DNA of 64,000 nt from VYFG01 sp965204165 (lineage in GTDB: Bacteria; Pseudomonadota; Gammaproteobacteria; Arenicellales; Poriferihabitantaceae), in assembly GCA_965204165.1 (NCBI GenBank), contig OZ241969.1, positions 2,046,001 through 2,110,000 on the forward strand, in the 5' to 3' direction. Positions within the stretch are counted from its first letter, which is position 1. Each line of letters begins with the position of its first letter. Positions 11,101-19,064 of this stretch are shown one piece after another. The notes under the pieces are model-generated. The model worked only from the letters and a program-made list of their open reading frames with translations, ran no database searches and was not told the origin of the DNA. A program made the translations under genes and the position numbers.

Positions 11101-11926
11101 CCTCGGCCGTCACCTCGACCTTGATGGCGTTCGCGCCCACATCGAGCGCGATGGCCGAGCTCTCCGCGCCGCTGGTCACGGCGGACAGACTCGTCCCCTT
11201 GCCGACCTTGATCGAGGCGCCGGTGTGCGCCTTCGTCGGCGTCAGCTTCACGTGCGTGATGCTGTTCGCCACCGAGGCGGTGTACGAGGTCGTCGTCGCC
11301 GAGAAGGTCGACGGGGTCAGCGCGAGCGCCGAGAACGTGCCCGTCGCGCTCGTGTGGTTCTTCGCCGTCAGACCGCTCAGGCTCGCGTCGGTGGACTGGA
11401 CGGTGCCCTGGGTGGTGCCCTCCGCGCTGGAGGACCAATGATCGTGAAAATTCCTTATGCCTACCTGGACCTCATATGTGGTCCCGGCGCGCAAGCCTGT
11501 TATCGTGAATGAGCATGTAGCGGCGCAGCTGGTATTGAATACCCTTTGGCCCTCACCGCCTCCTTGCCAGCTGCCTTGCGGGGACTTCACACGCCATCGT
11601 ACCCTTGAGCCGAGTTCGCTGGCGGGCTTGGTCCAGGTGACCGCCAACTGTTTCGACTGCGATGCCGACACGGAGACGCCGGTAGGTGCGGTCTCATGAG
11701 CGGCCCCGACCGGGGCAGCGTCGAGCAGGCACAGCGCGCCGAGCACCAGCGCGAGGACGGGGAGCAGCGCGAGGCGGCGCCACCGGGACGCGGCCCGGCG
11801 CGAGACCGCCGGAGCGGCGCCATGGCCGCCGGGCGGTCCGGATGAAGGGGAGAGAAGCTTGCGGGCGCGCCCGCAAGGGGCGGCGGCCGGGTCAGGCGGG
11901 CCGGCCTCCCGCCGGGCGCAGCTCAT
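2183..11926 (-). CDS. Giant repeat-rich surface protein with autotransporter-like barrel
   Basis: This protein of about 3,247 residues is predicted to be exported and surface-exposed. After an arginine-rich lead of about 50 residues there is a hydrophobic signal segment (LALLPVLALVLGALCLL) ending near VGAAHE. The body is a mosaic: a fibronectin type III domain first, about seven cadherin-like beta-sandwich units (typical motif SYTASVANSITHVKLTP), several Calx-beta units (VAEGSSVTVTATLSEAL, AGEDYTATSGTLTFAPGETA), and further Fn3 units with TYEV- or GYTVQYR-type strands. The last 300 or so residues are rich in alternating aromatic and glycine strands and end in a terminal Trp, as in autotransporter-type outer-membrane barrels. 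An adhesion or cell-contact role is inferred. The start used is the ATG at 11926, downstream of a promoter and heptamer tract. The frame stays open to an ATG at 12211 that has a good Shine-Dalgarno-like stretch (GGAGGATGAGGA), giving 3,342 residues if used. Confidence 0.8.
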   Translation of the reverse strand: MSCARREAGPPDPAAAPCGRARKLLSPSSGPPGGHGAAPAVSRRAASRWRRLALLPVLALVLGALCLLDAAPVGAAHETAPTGVSVSASQSKQLAVTWTKPASELGSRVRWRVKSPQGSWQGGGEGQRVFNTSCAATCSFTITGLRAGTTYEVQVGIRNFHDHWSSSAEGTTQGTVQSTDASLSGLTAKNHTSATGTFSALALTPSTFSATTTSYTASVANSITHVKLTPTKAHTGASIKVGKGTSLSAVTSGAESSAIALDVGANAIKVEVTAEDGTTKRTYTVTVTRAGATPQVSFASTTYSVNEGASVTLTVNISPALTAASRVAVLATTPSSATPPEDYTFSGLTGRAGSRMLALPANASTATFTLSAVADGTTEGAETTTWFLQKVTGEPYTVVRASDKATITIADTSTAAPASANALVSNLGQTTFTTTLAIGSNPVAQKFTTGSATAGYTLASLEIDFAAAVGTPANLRAELWSATGAGAPDQKLASLTVPSTVGAGAVAFAAPSNTSLDASTSYFVVVYRSGTTTGSLRTTRTNNEDTGSASGWSIGDTRHGRSGTSWRTNTIELKIRVNGAVKGATQSTDASLSGLTAKSATSATGTFSALALTPSTFSASTLAYTASVADTVTHVKLTPTKAHSGASIKVGTGTSLSAVTSGSESTAIALGAAGTDTAIKVEVTAQDGTTKRTYTVTVTRALAVPTGVTVTAHLDKIETTWNAVQGAGSYTIYVERVSTGVLSFWGQVAPYTGAGLPEEAGFIIAPGEKYRVRIRACPTGDWRLTATGCSAQTTAVTGTTPSSSPATPANFVATAGDDRIDVNWEASAGATAGYEIGIGKVSEGGFPSSWAVTSATATSSFLTKQGGFAANGVEYQLRIRACKSAVPATNTGKGCSAWSATQTVTPQAASSADARLNGLTAHSSTDGSDFSTALSIGTFVAETESYTASVANSVTHVKLTPRTAHSGASIKVGKGTSLSAVTSGSASDAIALSVGANAIKVEVTAQDGTTKKTYTVTVTRATATQSTDASLSALTAKNHTSATGTFSALALTPSTFSATTTSYTASVANSITHVKLTPTKAHSGASIKVGTGTSLSAVTSGSESTAIALSEGANAIKVEVTAEDGATKRTYTVTVTRAASGTTPPASTPTVSLSAENDNPVVAEGSAATIVATLSAALGSDVVIPVTVTRGSAEAGDIGTLTSITVSQGFTVGAADITTAQDTDADHETFTVSLGTPLPSSVSAGTPNSVTVTVQDDEATRDSLVGLSLTVGGSAVTLSPAFKTSTTSYTGTVAVSATSASVTPTWIEGHNVETTVASATPDFDSILTQQGSALASSGTSKTVTLAASGATWVSVTVSDDTAETSTTYRVVLNKLAAPSAAPTGLDVTGGDGKLDLSWTAPSGTVSGYTVQYRRSDAGSDSVTGDPDTGYADAGHSGTGTTAAITGLTNGVAYTVRVQAVNAGGGGPWVSGTGTPVAATTAPTALTLEAGARPGEGGAGVFITARLNAAAPTGGTAVTLSVGSASTATGSGAGADYTLSATTLTIAAGQTSGRVTLTIVDDAVEESDETLVLSAASTNPVLTSNTLTLSIQDNDATTPAVSLSAAPNPVAEGSSVTVTATLSEALAGNVSIPVTVSLGSAESGDIGTLASIAIAAGSTTGTGTITTAQDDGTDDETFTVSLGTLPSSVSAGTPNSVTVRIADDDAPGRVPADAGPSAGLVLSVATGDGSLALTWNKLWGPNHSYEVQWKVSSAPDADATTPGDPSTGWVAPGRARVVNGVPQTVYATGTAYTIGGLANGTAYDVRVRPLAYPHETPVRWSTGAGTPRAPAPPASLTLGVDPVALAHGGAVTVTARLDAPAKKAMEVWFDTAGDGGAARWGPDCAWEHGTGALFAAGEQEATVTLCATAAGAGRTMTVTAGTYDPALTAAAVRVRVQGPNPPTALVVEADPQAVAAGGTVTVTARLDRPSAPGMTVHLNLNGVGAASWGACGGTAAARTLPSPLSGYRRVEIPPGGREATAELCVLWEAGPRLELGAYAYAPRLDAPNLALPGPGGLGLRALTVASPDPAQRVAQGEVALEAQRGSYEVRVPLAVERVTVKPAVKYASAAAKVNGKPVDAGTPAVEVALKEGENPVIIEVSVPKVPAVRKYTLTVVRSDAAKEPVTGVVARPACEAGAGPLCGLALTAGSGAVALSPAFAPGVTFYRASVPAGTAGVTLAPRWSGEASVFAGSRWGAATFTRPARVRPSGTALDLALAPDGGTTELWVMAVGPGGRKTYRIDVTGMPAAVAVSLAAAPNPVAEGSPVTVTAVLAKALAADVTIPLTVTRGTSEDGDHGTLASVTVPAGFTSASGTIATGDDADGDDETFTVALGSLPSGLSAGASSSVEVTITDDGAQQQQASSDATLSALTGSTSGDGASFGDALALSPAFSPATASYTASVPHGATHARLTPTANDAGAAVRAGRGTSLSAVAAGGSSGAIALAVGDNALAVEVTAADGTVRTYAVTVARAGPPLTAAFEAVPAEHDGEAAFWLSVRFSEALGEGGVVPVPASFKVRAGQARKVERIEAGLWRVKVKPDAWRDMTVTLAPPAGCTDTGAVCASGGRALANAPSARVGGPVRIRIEGGKAREGKDERLDFAVTLSRAASGPVSVDYATADGTATAGEDYTATSGTLTFAPGETAKTVTVAILDDAIDEGKETFVLRLSNPKGAYLRGIHREAKGVVRNDDALQRAWLSRFGRMAGSHVADAVSGRLEGDLAPGTHATLAGQVLDLSGGEDGDPLMDVLTGLARRSGSPAQADDHDPFARLGAGDRWNETGLGGHAGNTGKISMTGREMLLGSSFHTAGRMDGSGPGLAAWGRVAHGGFDGERASDSGRLGIDGEVTTGTLGTDADWGRMLAGVAIGLSEGEGTFDDSGAQTGAKGSLESAMTTVSPYGRYEITDRVSAWGLVGWGTGDMTVSFDDGTAPVRTDLSLRMGALGARGVLLEQGGKGGKYGKDGKYGKGGMDLALKADALYVRTDSEKAANSVATEAKTNRVRVLLEGGRTYELDEGRTLRPVLELGLRHDGGDAETGTGVEIGAGVSYADPATGLSVEAKARMLASHADSDYEEWGASATVRLDPGERGRGLSFSLSPTFGTPSGSADRLWGARDARELAPGGEFEAGRGLQAEAGYGIAVAGGRYTGTPNVGFSGADGGATDWRVGWRLEPVRTEGPRIGLSLDAVRNEPSNGDAARHGVLLRGVVRW
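8513..11404 (-). repeat. Near-identical DNA repeats encoding cadherin-like units
   Basis: Units of about 340 bases at about 8513-8857, 9826-10172 and 11060-11404 are highly similar at DNA level. A fourth, more diverged unit lies at about 8862-9200. The stretches 8682-8857 and 11226-11401 are almost base-for-base the same. The similarity at silent positions suggests recent duplication or gene conversion inside the giant surface protein gene and makes copy-number change by recombination likely. Confidence 0.8.
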
Positions 11927-11933
11927 GCCTCGG

Positions 11934-12031
11934 CGCTGGCCGCTGGCCGCTGGCCGCTGGCCGCTGGCCGCTGGCCGCTGGCCGCTGGCCGCTGGCCGCT
12001 GGCCGCTGGCCGCTGGCCGCTGGCCGCTGGC
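11934..12031. repeat. Perfect tandem heptamer repeat, 14 copies of GCTGGCC
   Basis: Ninety-eight bases consist of 14 uninterrupted copies of the 7-base unit GCTGGCC (GGCCAGC on the minus strand). The tract begins a few bases after the -10 element of the promoter at 12037-12064 and ends about 8 bases before the ATG at 11926 of the giant surface protein. Seven is not a multiple of three, so gain or loss of a copy shifts any frame read through it, and in all cases changes leader length. Such tracts are known substrates for slipped-strand mispairing. Confidence 0.95.
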
Positions 12032-12036
12032 AAGGC

Positions 12037-12064
12037 ATTTTATCGGCCCCGACCGCGCTGTCAA
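12037..12064 (-). promoter_or_regulatory. Sigma-70-type promoter for the giant surface protein
   Basis: On the minus strand a perfect -35 box TTGACA (12064-12059) is followed by a 16-base spacer and a -10 box TAAAAT (12042-12037). Transcription would start near 12030, at the edge of the heptamer tract, which would place all repeats in the leader upstream of the ATG at 11926. Confidence 0.65.
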
Positions 12065-12285
12065 CTCTTTCCTGCAGTTTCTCCCGGGACTTCCCGCGGA
12101 TTCATTCTTCCCGTCTTCCGGGACAGCGGAAACCACCGCCAGGGCCGGGTGGCCCGCGGCCATGGAGCTCGGTTGCCGGGCGCGTTCTTCTGGCTCAATG
12201 TTATTTGACATTCCTCATCCTCCGGCTTTGCGTTATCAAGCATGGCCGCAGGATAATCGAATCAACCGGCAGAATCAATTTGTAC

Positions 12286-12959
12286 CCCAATCCGTGGAGG
12301 ATGCGCTGGCGTCGAACGGGCCGCACATCCGGCTGCTGGGGGAACTGGACATGCGGTATGTCCTGGGCGTGAAGCCGGGGGACCATGGGGAACTGTTCCG
12401 CCGTGTCGAGGCCTCGGCGGCGACCCGTACCGTGGAGAGGTCGGAAGGGGGCGGCAGCCGTTTCCGGTTCCGGTTTCTGAACGGCGTACCGCTGAACCAG
12501 GCGAACCCCGATCTGGCAGTGAACTTCCTGGCGTGCCGGGAGATCCGCCCCGATGGCCGGGAACTGCACTTCTCCTGGGTCACGGACATGGAGGTCACGG
12601 AATCGAACGCGCATGACCTGATGCGGGCCGGACGCGCCCGTTGGCGCATCGAGAACGAGACGTTCAACACCCTGAAGAACCAAGGCTACGGCTTCGAGCA
12701 CAACTTTGGTCACGGCAAGCGGCATCTGGCGACGGTGTTCGCCCACCTGACGATGCTGGCGTTCCTCATCGACCAGGTGCAGCAGCGGTGCTGTGCGCTG
12801 TTCCGGGCGGCCCGGGAGAAGGCGGGCGGTTCGAAATACCTGTGGGTGCGGTTGCGCGGGCTGTTAACGGAGTTCTACATTCCGGACCGGGAGACCCTGT
12901 ACCGGGCGATCGCGTTCGGGCACCGGAAGACGGAGTTGGTGCCCTTCGACACTTCCTGA
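12286..12959 (+). pseudogene. C-terminal remnant of a DDE-type transposase
   Basis: The frame encodes about 220 residues resembling the C-terminal half of an insertion-sequence transposase. It has a segment like HIRLLGELDMRYVLGVKPGD, then RARWRIENETFNTLKNQGYG with EHNFGHGKRHL, the region containing the last catalytic Glu of DDE enzymes. The N-terminal half and a proper start are missing. The open frame continues upstream only through the heptamer repeat, which cannot be the native protein. Family assignment (perhaps ISNCY-like) is from memory of the motif. The remnant abuts the upstream region of the giant surface protein, so the element may have contributed to that region before it decayed. 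Confidence 0.7.
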
Positions 12960-13267
12960 CCCGGCGGCCGTGTCCGAATATGCAACGGGCCGGTTCTTCG
13001 GGGAATCATGTGGCCAGCAGACAATCCGGCACACCGCCCGGAGGGGGTTCCCTCCCCGCGTAGTCGGGGAACAGGGGCTCAAACCATGAAATCCGCCGAA
13101 TCCAATCCGTGATAGGATTAGCGGGAATTGCTGCCAATTCGGTAGCCCCGTCAAGGTGCTGTCCCGACAGCGTGGAGACCCGAAAGCCGGGAAATTTCAA
13201 ACCGGAACACTGGTAATATCCGTGCCGAATCACTCCCCGCAATGAACAGGAGAGGCAACAAAAACCG
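12960..13267. other. Intergenic region, nothing firm
   Basis: It holds a short inverted repeat (CCCCG, six-base loop, CGGGG, near 13054-13069) without a T-run, probably left over from the decayed insertion sequence. An AGGAG lies about 16 bases before the next gene, too far for a standard ribosome-binding site. Confidence 0.4.
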
Positions 13268-13561
13268 ATGCCGCAGACCATCCAGAAGAACATCCGGGTC
13301 ACCCCGGAACAGTGGAACCGCATCGAAAAGACCGCCCGCGAGCGGGATATTTCGCCGAACCGGCTCATCGTCAACCTGGTCATGGAGGCCCTTGATCATG
13401 GCGAGTGGCCCCGCACCGAGGCTGAAATCCGTGTCGCGAGGGCTTCCCTTTTCACCGCCCAGGCCATCGCACGGGACCTGATTTCGACCGGGAGGGTGGA
13501 AGACGTCCGGGACATTCGCGCCTTTATTTCCACCGTCGTGCCGGACCCTGACCCTGTCTGA
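13268..13561 (+). CDS. Small ribbon-helix-helix (Arc/CopG-like) protein
   Basis: The 97-residue protein opens with KNIRVTPEQWNRIEKTARER and continues DISPNRLIVNLVMEAL. This is a beta-strand followed by two helices, as in Arc/CopG/MetJ DNA-binding proteins, which bind operators as dimers and often serve as antitoxins. The remaining 45 residues are a charged tail with no recognised toxin-binding motif. No toxin-like gene lies next to it, so it is either an orphan antitoxin or a small regulator. The ATG is the only plausible start in frame. Confidence 0.65.
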   Translation: MPQTIQKNIRVTPEQWNRIEKTARERDISPNRLIVNLVMEALDHGEWPRTEAEIRVARASLFTAQAIARDLISTGRVEDVRDIRAFISTVVPDPDPV

Positions 13562-13678
13562 ATCGTCGCCCGGATGATGGCGACCGGCCTCCGAAGCCTG
13601 GGAATGGACGGTCTTTCGCTTGGATCAGTGAGTCGTAAACTTTCCAGGTCATGAACCCCGGCCCGAAAGCCCTGGCAC

Positions 13679-14733
13679 TCAATCGGGCGGATCGAGCTTC
13701 AGTTCCTTCCAGATCCAGCCGGCGTCATAAGGTTCGAGTCCCTGCTCCCAGAAAAACTGGCCCTCGGTGTTTTCCACCAGCTTGATCCAGTCGATCGCCC
13801 CTGGCGCACCTTGCCCTTGCCCCTCGACGCCTCCCTCGGCGTCCTGCCGCCGAGAAAGGGAAGCGGGGTGTCGAGGACACGGCGGTAGTGGCTGTCGAGT
13901 TTTGCCCGGGCAACTCCATCTGCCGCTTCCGCGTCCTCGTGCGGCAGCGGCCGGTCTTCTCCGCGCAGCCGGTCCCCATGATCCGCATCCCGCAACTCCG
14001 GCGGCGTGTCGAGTGTCTCCAGCACCCCGTCGCCCAGCCAGAACGTCCCCAGCTTCCGCGCCACCGGCAGGCTGTCGACCAATGCATCCCGCGGCACCGA
14101 CGGTAGCTTCGCCGACCTGCCGTGCTGCTTCCGCAGTTCCCCGAGCATCGTCCTGCGCCTGTCCCGGATTTCCTCTTCCAGCAATGCAATGGCGCGGTGC
14201 GACGGCTCGTGCGGGAAGGGCAGCACCGCTCCCGTGAAATAATGTTCCCCGTTGACGCACACGATCCGCGCCGCCAGGCGGTCCCAGCGGGGTCCTGCTT
14301 CGGGATCTTCCTCCGAATGGACCGGGACTCTCCCGCCGCGGAGCAGGTCCTCCAGCATGACGGTCCCGCCGGGGTCCGGTCCGATTACCTCGTACAGGGA
14401 GACCCGGGAATCCCGCAGCGCCTCCACAAAGCGCCGGCCGCAAGCCGGCTCGCGCCGGCCGCGCCGCTTCAGGTAGTCGTCCACTGCGTTGATTTCCCCG
14501 TCCCGGCCGAACCGCGTGGCGAAAAATTCCTCGAAAACGAACATCAGCAGCAGCTTCGAATCCTCCCTGCCGAAAATGTCCAGCATCTCCCGCTCCCCGA
14601 GCCCGAGGATTTCCCCGGCGGGGTCCAGAAAGGCGTCATGGACCTCGAGCTGGCACTCCTCCCATTCAGGCCTGTGCGCCCACTTCACGAGATTCTCCAG
14701 CGTCCTGATGGCTCCGCGTGGCGGCATCGGCAT
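13679..14733 (-). pseudogene. Shortened, frameshifted copy of the unrecognised 476-residue protein
   Basis: The first 280 or so residues align clearly with the neighbouring intact copy at 15130-16560: ENLVKWA, DYLKRRG.REPA.GRR, EALRDSRVSLYEV, RWDRLAARIV. About 110-120 residues of the middle are missing relative to that copy. The C-terminal part is in another frame: the reading shifts after VRQ, in a run of four C on the plus strand (13798-13801), and one extra base there would restore DWIKLVENTEGQFFW through to LKLDPPD. The ATG at 14733 corresponds in alignment to the TTG start of the other copy. The break could also be a sequencing error. Confidence 0.7.
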
Positions 14734-15129
14734 TCCGGATCGGGTCAACGGGACATGCGAGTGTAACCGGAATCCGGGAACCGGACTGCCGACTCCCACT
14801 GCGGAAACCGGCTCGCCGTTTCAGGAAACTCCAGAATCGGCCGACCGTGCCGACTTCGACATCGGCATTCGACCGCCACATCGGCCCGGACGCGCCGGCC
14901 GCTCTTGAGCGCGGCCTGAACGCGCAATGGAACAGCGGCGGCATCCTGTACGCCGCACCGATTCGCTGATCGGATTTTTCCGGGCGCCTCCCGGAGTCTT
15001 TTGCCGGGTCCCGACATGCCGGGGCGTTGCGGCACCCGGTGTGCCGTTTCATTTTCAGGTACAAGCTTCCGGTCGGAAAATACACACCACGCTGATTCCC
15101 TGCACCATATATCCTGCCCTCCCAGGCCA
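14734..15129. other. Spacer between the two paralogous copies
   Basis: About 400 bases with no coding sequence I can support. Only the bases immediately before the ATG at 14733 (GTTGACC, four to five bases, TCCGGA on the minus strand) match the sequence before the other copy's start. The duplication therefore extended slightly upstream of the gene. Confidence 0.5.
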
Positions 15130-16560
15130 TCAGTCTGGCGGCTCCAACTCCAGTTCCTCCCAGATCCAGCGGGTGTCGTACGGTTCGGTGTCCTGCTCCC
15201 GGGAACGGTGGTCCTCCCAATTCTCCAGCTGTTTGATCCAGTCCACCGCCTGCCGGCGTTCCTTCCCGGCGCCCATGGCCGCTTCTCTCGGGGTCCGGCC
15301 TCCGAAAACGGGGAGCGGGATATCGAGAACACGGCGGTAATGGCCGTCGAGATACGCATGGGTCGCCTCCGCCGCCGCTTCCCGGGGAACCCCGCTGTTC
15401 CTGTCGGCCGGAGGGCCCGCTGTTCCGTCCTGCTCCTCCAGGGTCTTCCACGGATCCCGGTATACGGTAACCGGGCGGCCCACGAGATCGCCCAGACAGT
15501 CCGACAGCATCTCCCGGCCGCGGTCGCACCGTTCCTTCGAATTCGCCGTCAGCACCAGCATCCCGGGACGCAGGACGACATGTCCCAGCCCGGTGGCGCT
15601 GATGTCGACACCATTGTCCGACCCTCCGCCATCTCCATCTCCTGCCTTTCCCGGCGCGGACCATTCCCATTCCACTTCTTCTTCCGCATCCCCGAAAGCC
15701 CGGGAATCCAGCCTTTCAAGCTCCGGGAGTCCGTCCAGCCTCGCCGCCACTTCTTCCACATCCCCCTGAAGGGAAAAGCGCATTTCGCCGTGCAGGATGT
15801 CCTCGCCGTCCGTGTTCCGCAGTTCCGGCAGCGGGCCCATCATCTCCATCACGCACTGGATCAGCCAGAGAGACCCCAGCATCTGCGCCACCGGCAGGCT
15901 GTCGACGAGCAGTGCCCGCGGAATCTCGGGAAGCCGCGCCGACTTGCCGTGCTCTCTCTTCAGTTCCCTGCGAACCTCCCTGCGCCTGTCCCTGACATCC
16001 CCGTCGATACCCGCAACGGCGCGGCTCGACAGTTCGTGGGAGAACGACAGCACCGCCCCCGTGAAATGATTCTCCCCGTTCAAATGCACGATGCGCGCCG
16101 CCAGACGGTCCCAGCGGGCTCCGCCCCCGGAGCCTTCCTTCGATAGGACCGTCACCTTTCCCCCGCGAAGCATGTCTTCCAGAACCACGCTCCTGCCCGG
16201 GTGGATATCCGCTACCTCGTACAGGGAGACCCGGGAATCCCGCAGCGCCTCCAGGTAGCGCCGACCCGGCGCCGGTTCGCGCCAGCCCCGCCGCTTCAGG
16301 TAAGCGTCCACCACGTTGACTTCGCCATCGTCGCCGAACCGAGCGGCAAAGAAATCCTCGAAGAGGTAGACCAGAAGCATCTCCGAGTCCTCCCCGTCGA
16401 GCATGTCCAGGATCTCCCGGTCCTCAAGCCCGAAAATGTCCTCCATCGGTTCCATGAAGGTTTCATAGGCTTCGGCCTGGAGATCGGTCCACTGCGGCGA
16501 CCTCGCCCACTTCACGAGGTTCTCCATTGCCTTGAGGGCGCTTTTGGGCAGCATCGGCAA
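15130..16560 (-). CDS. Unrecognised 476-residue protein, intact paralogue
   Basis: I do not recognise the N-terminal 400 residues. They are acidic and helical-looking, with no transmembrane segment or signal peptide, and share conserved blocks with the degraded copy next door. The C-terminal 75 residues have the pattern HYRRVLDIPLPVFGGRTPRE, a basic stretch, AVDWIKQLEN and a final YDTRWIWEELELEPPD. A similar GGxTPREA tail occurs at the C-termini of SEC-C-type and Xre/MbcA/ParS-like proteins, so a protein-binding role is possible but unproved. The start is a TTG, supported by alignment with the ATG of the neighbouring copy; the ATG two codons later is an alternative. It is divergent from the XPB-like gene across 273 bases. 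Confidence 0.65.
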   Translation of the reverse strand: MPMLPKSALKAMENLVKWARSPQWTDLQAEAYETFMEPMEDIFGLEDREILDMLDGEDSEMLLVYLFEDFFAARFGDDGEVNVVDAYLKRRGWREPAPGRRYLEALRDSRVSLYEVADIHPGRSVVLEDMLRGGKVTVLSKEGSGGGARWDRLAARIVHLNGENHFTGAVLSFSHELSSRAVAGIDGDVRDRRREVRRELKREHGKSARLPEIPRALLVDSLPVAQMLGSLWLIQCVMEMMGPLPELRNTDGEDILHGEMRFSLQGDVEEVAARLDGLPELERLDSRAFGDAEEEVEWEWSAPGKAGDGDGGGSDNGVDISATGLGHVVLRPGMLVLTANSKERCDRGREMLSDCLGDLVGRPVTVYRDPWKTLEEQDGTAGPPADRNSGVPREAAAEATHAYLDGHYRRVLDIPLPVFGGRTPREAAMGAGKERRQAVDWIKQLENWEDHRSREQDTEPYDTRWIWEELELEPPD

Positions 16561-16833
16561 TCCGGAAGGAGGTCAACTGGAACCCGGAGTGTAACGGATT
16601 ATTCCGGACCGGAACCGGGAAGGCAATGCCGTCCGGGCAACTCCCTCTCCGCCCGGGATGCCGCATGCCGGACGCAAAACCGAACGGAGCAGAGGAACCT
16701 CCCCCCGTTCCGATATAATCCCACTGGAACAATCAAGGCCAATACCGCCCATGCGTTTTTCTCCACATCGCGGGTTTCGTGTTCCCATGACCAATGTTCC
16801 GCTGCCCGCCCCGACCGACGGAATAACCATCCG

Positions 16834-18699
16834 ATGAGCCATCGATCTTCCCGTGCCCGGGCCCCCTTTCCGGGCAACGACCTGCCGGACCATCTGAACT
16901 TTCTCAATGCCGACGTGCTCCGGCAAATGATCGAGCCGCTGTCCATTCCGAAGCCCCACCCCACCCGGAAGGCGGACATGATCGCGGCCATCTCGGGCCG
17001 GCTCACCGGAGATTTCCTCCGGGACCTCTGGAATCTCCTGGACGAAATCGAGCAGCTGGCGGTGCGCGAGGCGCTCTACGATCCGGGCAGGGAACTGGAC
17101 CGGACACGGTTCCTGGCCAGGTACGGCGCCCTGCCCGCAAAACCCAAGGAGAGCTATCGCCGCATACCCTCGACCCTGGAGTTTTTCCTGTATCCCGACA
17201 GCCGCCACTCGAGCCTGTCCTCGACCGTGCCGGAAGACCTCGGAGAACGCCTGCGGGAATTCGTGCCCCCGCCTCCCGAGGCGGAACTCGCCGTGGAAGA
17301 GGCGCTGCCGGAATCCGCATCGGAAATCCGCCGCGATCATGCCCCGGAGGATGAAGGGGAGGAACACCGACCGGCCGAACCCGTCCGCCGCGACATGGAA
17401 CGGGCCGCGTCCCGGGACCTGTCCGCGGTGCTCCGGCTGGTGGACCTTGGCCGGGTGGCGGTGAGCGCCAAGACCCGGCGGCCTTCGGCGGCGGCGGCAA
17501 AGCGCATCTCCGAAGAGCTGGACGGCGGCGACTTTTTCGGGCCCGACGACAGGCGTCATGATGCGGGCCAGGGCGTCGGACCGATCCGGGCGTTCGCCTG
17601 GCCGATGCTCCTGCAGGCCGGCAGGCTGGCGGAAATCCACGGCGCGAAGCTCGCTCTGACGAAAGCCGGCCGCGCGGCCTTCGGCGCACCCCCGGCGGAA
17701 ACGCTGAAGCGCCTGTGGCAACGCTGGATCGGGCACGGCATCCTGGACGAGTTCAGCCGCGTCGACACCATCGGCGGCCAGCGCCGGGGCAAGGGCAGAA
17801 GCGCCATGACGGCCGTGTCGGGGCGCAGACAGGTAGTGGCCGAAGCACTGAAGCGGTGTCCCGTGGGCCAATGGGTGCACTTCCACGAGTTCTCGCGCTT
17901 CATGCGGGCGGACGGGTACGATTTCGAGGTCACCCACGATCCCTGGCAGCTGTATGTCGGGGACGCGCACTACGGCAGCCTGGGGCATTACGGCTTTCAC
18001 GATTGGGCAATACTTCAGGACCGCTACATTCTCTGCCTGCTGTTCGAATACGCCGCGACCCTGGGCCTGATCGATATCGCCTATACCGGACCGGATCACG
18101 CCAAGCCCGACTACATGGACCTTTGGGCGTCGGAATTCCTGGTCTTTCTCAGCCGTTACGACGGTCTCGCGTATTTCCGGCTGAACCCTCTCGGCGCGTA
18201 TTGCCTCGGCATTGCCGAAGCGTATGAGCCACAGACGCCCCCGGACCGCACTCCGCTCAAGGTCTTCCCCGACCTGCGCCTGTGTGCGGACATGCCGATG
18301 TCGCCGGAGGAGCGTCTGGCGCTGGAGATCTGGGCGGACACCGAAGCGGACGGCGTCTGGCGGCTGGACCGCGCAAGGACCCTGGCCGCCGTCGAGGACG
18401 GTCATGACGTGGACGATCTGCGCACCTTCCTCACGGCCAGGGACGACCAGCCCCTGCCGGAGAAGGTGGAGGGGTTCCTGCGGAGTGTCGAGCGGGGCGG
18501 GAAGGCTCTCAGGGAGCGGGGGCGGGCATTGCTGGTCGAATGCGCCAGCGAGGAAATCGCCGCCCGGCTTGCCGCCGATGAGCGTATTTCCAAGCTGTGC
18601 CTGCCCGCCGGGAAGAAGCACCTGGCCGTGCATGCCAAATCGGAAGCGGCGTTCCGGAAGGCCATTCGGGAGCTTGGTTACGGCATGCCGCGGACATGA
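16834..18699 (+). CDS. XPB/Ssl2-like helicase-associated domain protein without motor
   Basis: The 621-residue protein starts at an ATG giving MSHRSSRARAPFPGNDLPDH. Its C-terminal 180 residues fit the helicase-associated domain found at the N-terminus of bacterial XPB-type helicases (PF13625-like). Visible are LKVFPDLRLCADMPMSPEER, then RTFLTARDDQPLPEKVEGFL, a LLVECASEEIAARLAADERI block and a final FRKAIRELGYG. No Walker A, DEAD/DEAH box or other helicase motif is present, so the protein is not itself a helicase. In mid-region, a FHEFSRFMRADGYDFEV segment and aromatic-rich strands suggest a winged-helix-type fold (inference). A full SF2 helicase (19581-22001) and an SNF2 ATPase lie close by on the other strand, so it may be an accessory subunit to one of them. 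Confidence 0.7.
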   Translation: MSHRSSRARAPFPGNDLPDHLNFLNADVLRQMIEPLSIPKPHPTRKADMIAAISGRLTGDFLRDLWNLLDEIEQLAVREALYDPGRELDRTRFLARYGALPAKPKESYRRIPSTLEFFLYPDSRHSSLSSTVPEDLGERLREFVPPPPEAELAVEEALPESASEIRRDHAPEDEGEEHRPAEPVRRDMERAASRDLSAVLRLVDLGRVAVSAKTRRPSAAAAKRISEELDGGDFFGPDDRRHDAGQGVGPIRAFAWPMLLQAGRLAEIHGAKLALTKAGRAAFGAPPAETLKRLWQRWIGHGILDEFSRVDTIGGQRRGKGRSAMTAVSGRRQVVAEALKRCPVGQWVHFHEFSRFMRADGYDFEVTHDPWQLYVGDAHYGSLGHYGFHDWAILQDRYILCLLFEYAATLGLIDIAYTGPDHAKPDYMDLWASEFLVFLSRYDGLAYFRLNPLGAYCLGIAEAYEPQTPPDRTPLKVFPDLRLCADMPMSPEERLALEIWADTEADGVWRLDRARTLAAVEDGHDVDDLRTFLTARDDQPLPEKVEGFLRSVERGGKALRERGRALLVECASEEIAARLAADERISKLCLPAGKKHLAVHAKSEAAFRKAIRELGYGMPRT

Positions 18700-18866
18700 G
18701 CGGACCCGGATTGACGGATGATGGGCGATAACTGCCCGGCCATCGTCCTGCCGCCCCTGCCCACCAGGATACGGTTATGCATCAGTGCAGGTTCATGAGA
18801 AAAATGCCAGGACGCCGACTGCCGCCATGCAGGATGCCTCCCGGCTCCCAGGGTTGCCCATCAGTG

Positions 18867-19028
18867 TCAGGGCATCAACAGCGCGCCGGGGCTTCCGAAG
18901 TCCGCGCTGGCTTGGACCAGCTGGCGGATCTTCCTGAAGGCATCCGGCCTGGCCCTGCCATCCCCGTCGAGCTGGCCCGGCTGCTGCAGGATCCGGTACA
19001 GCTCCCGTTCGGGCCGAACCCGGTTCAT
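18867..19028 (-). CDS. Possible 53-residue protein
   Basis: The frame runs from an ATG (MNRVRPERELYRILQQPGQL) to a TGA and has a plausible ribosome-binding site (AGGGGA, about 8 bases upstream). It lies 36 bases downstream of the 78-residue frame on the same strand. The composition is that of a soluble charged peptide. I do not recognise it; it could be the tail of a decayed gene. Confidence 0.3.
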   Translation of the reverse strand: MNRVRPERELYRILQQPGQLDGDGRARPDAFRKIRQLVQASADFGSPGALLMP

Positions 19029-19064
19029 CAGGTCATTCCCCTGTTCAGTAACCTGACCCCAAAA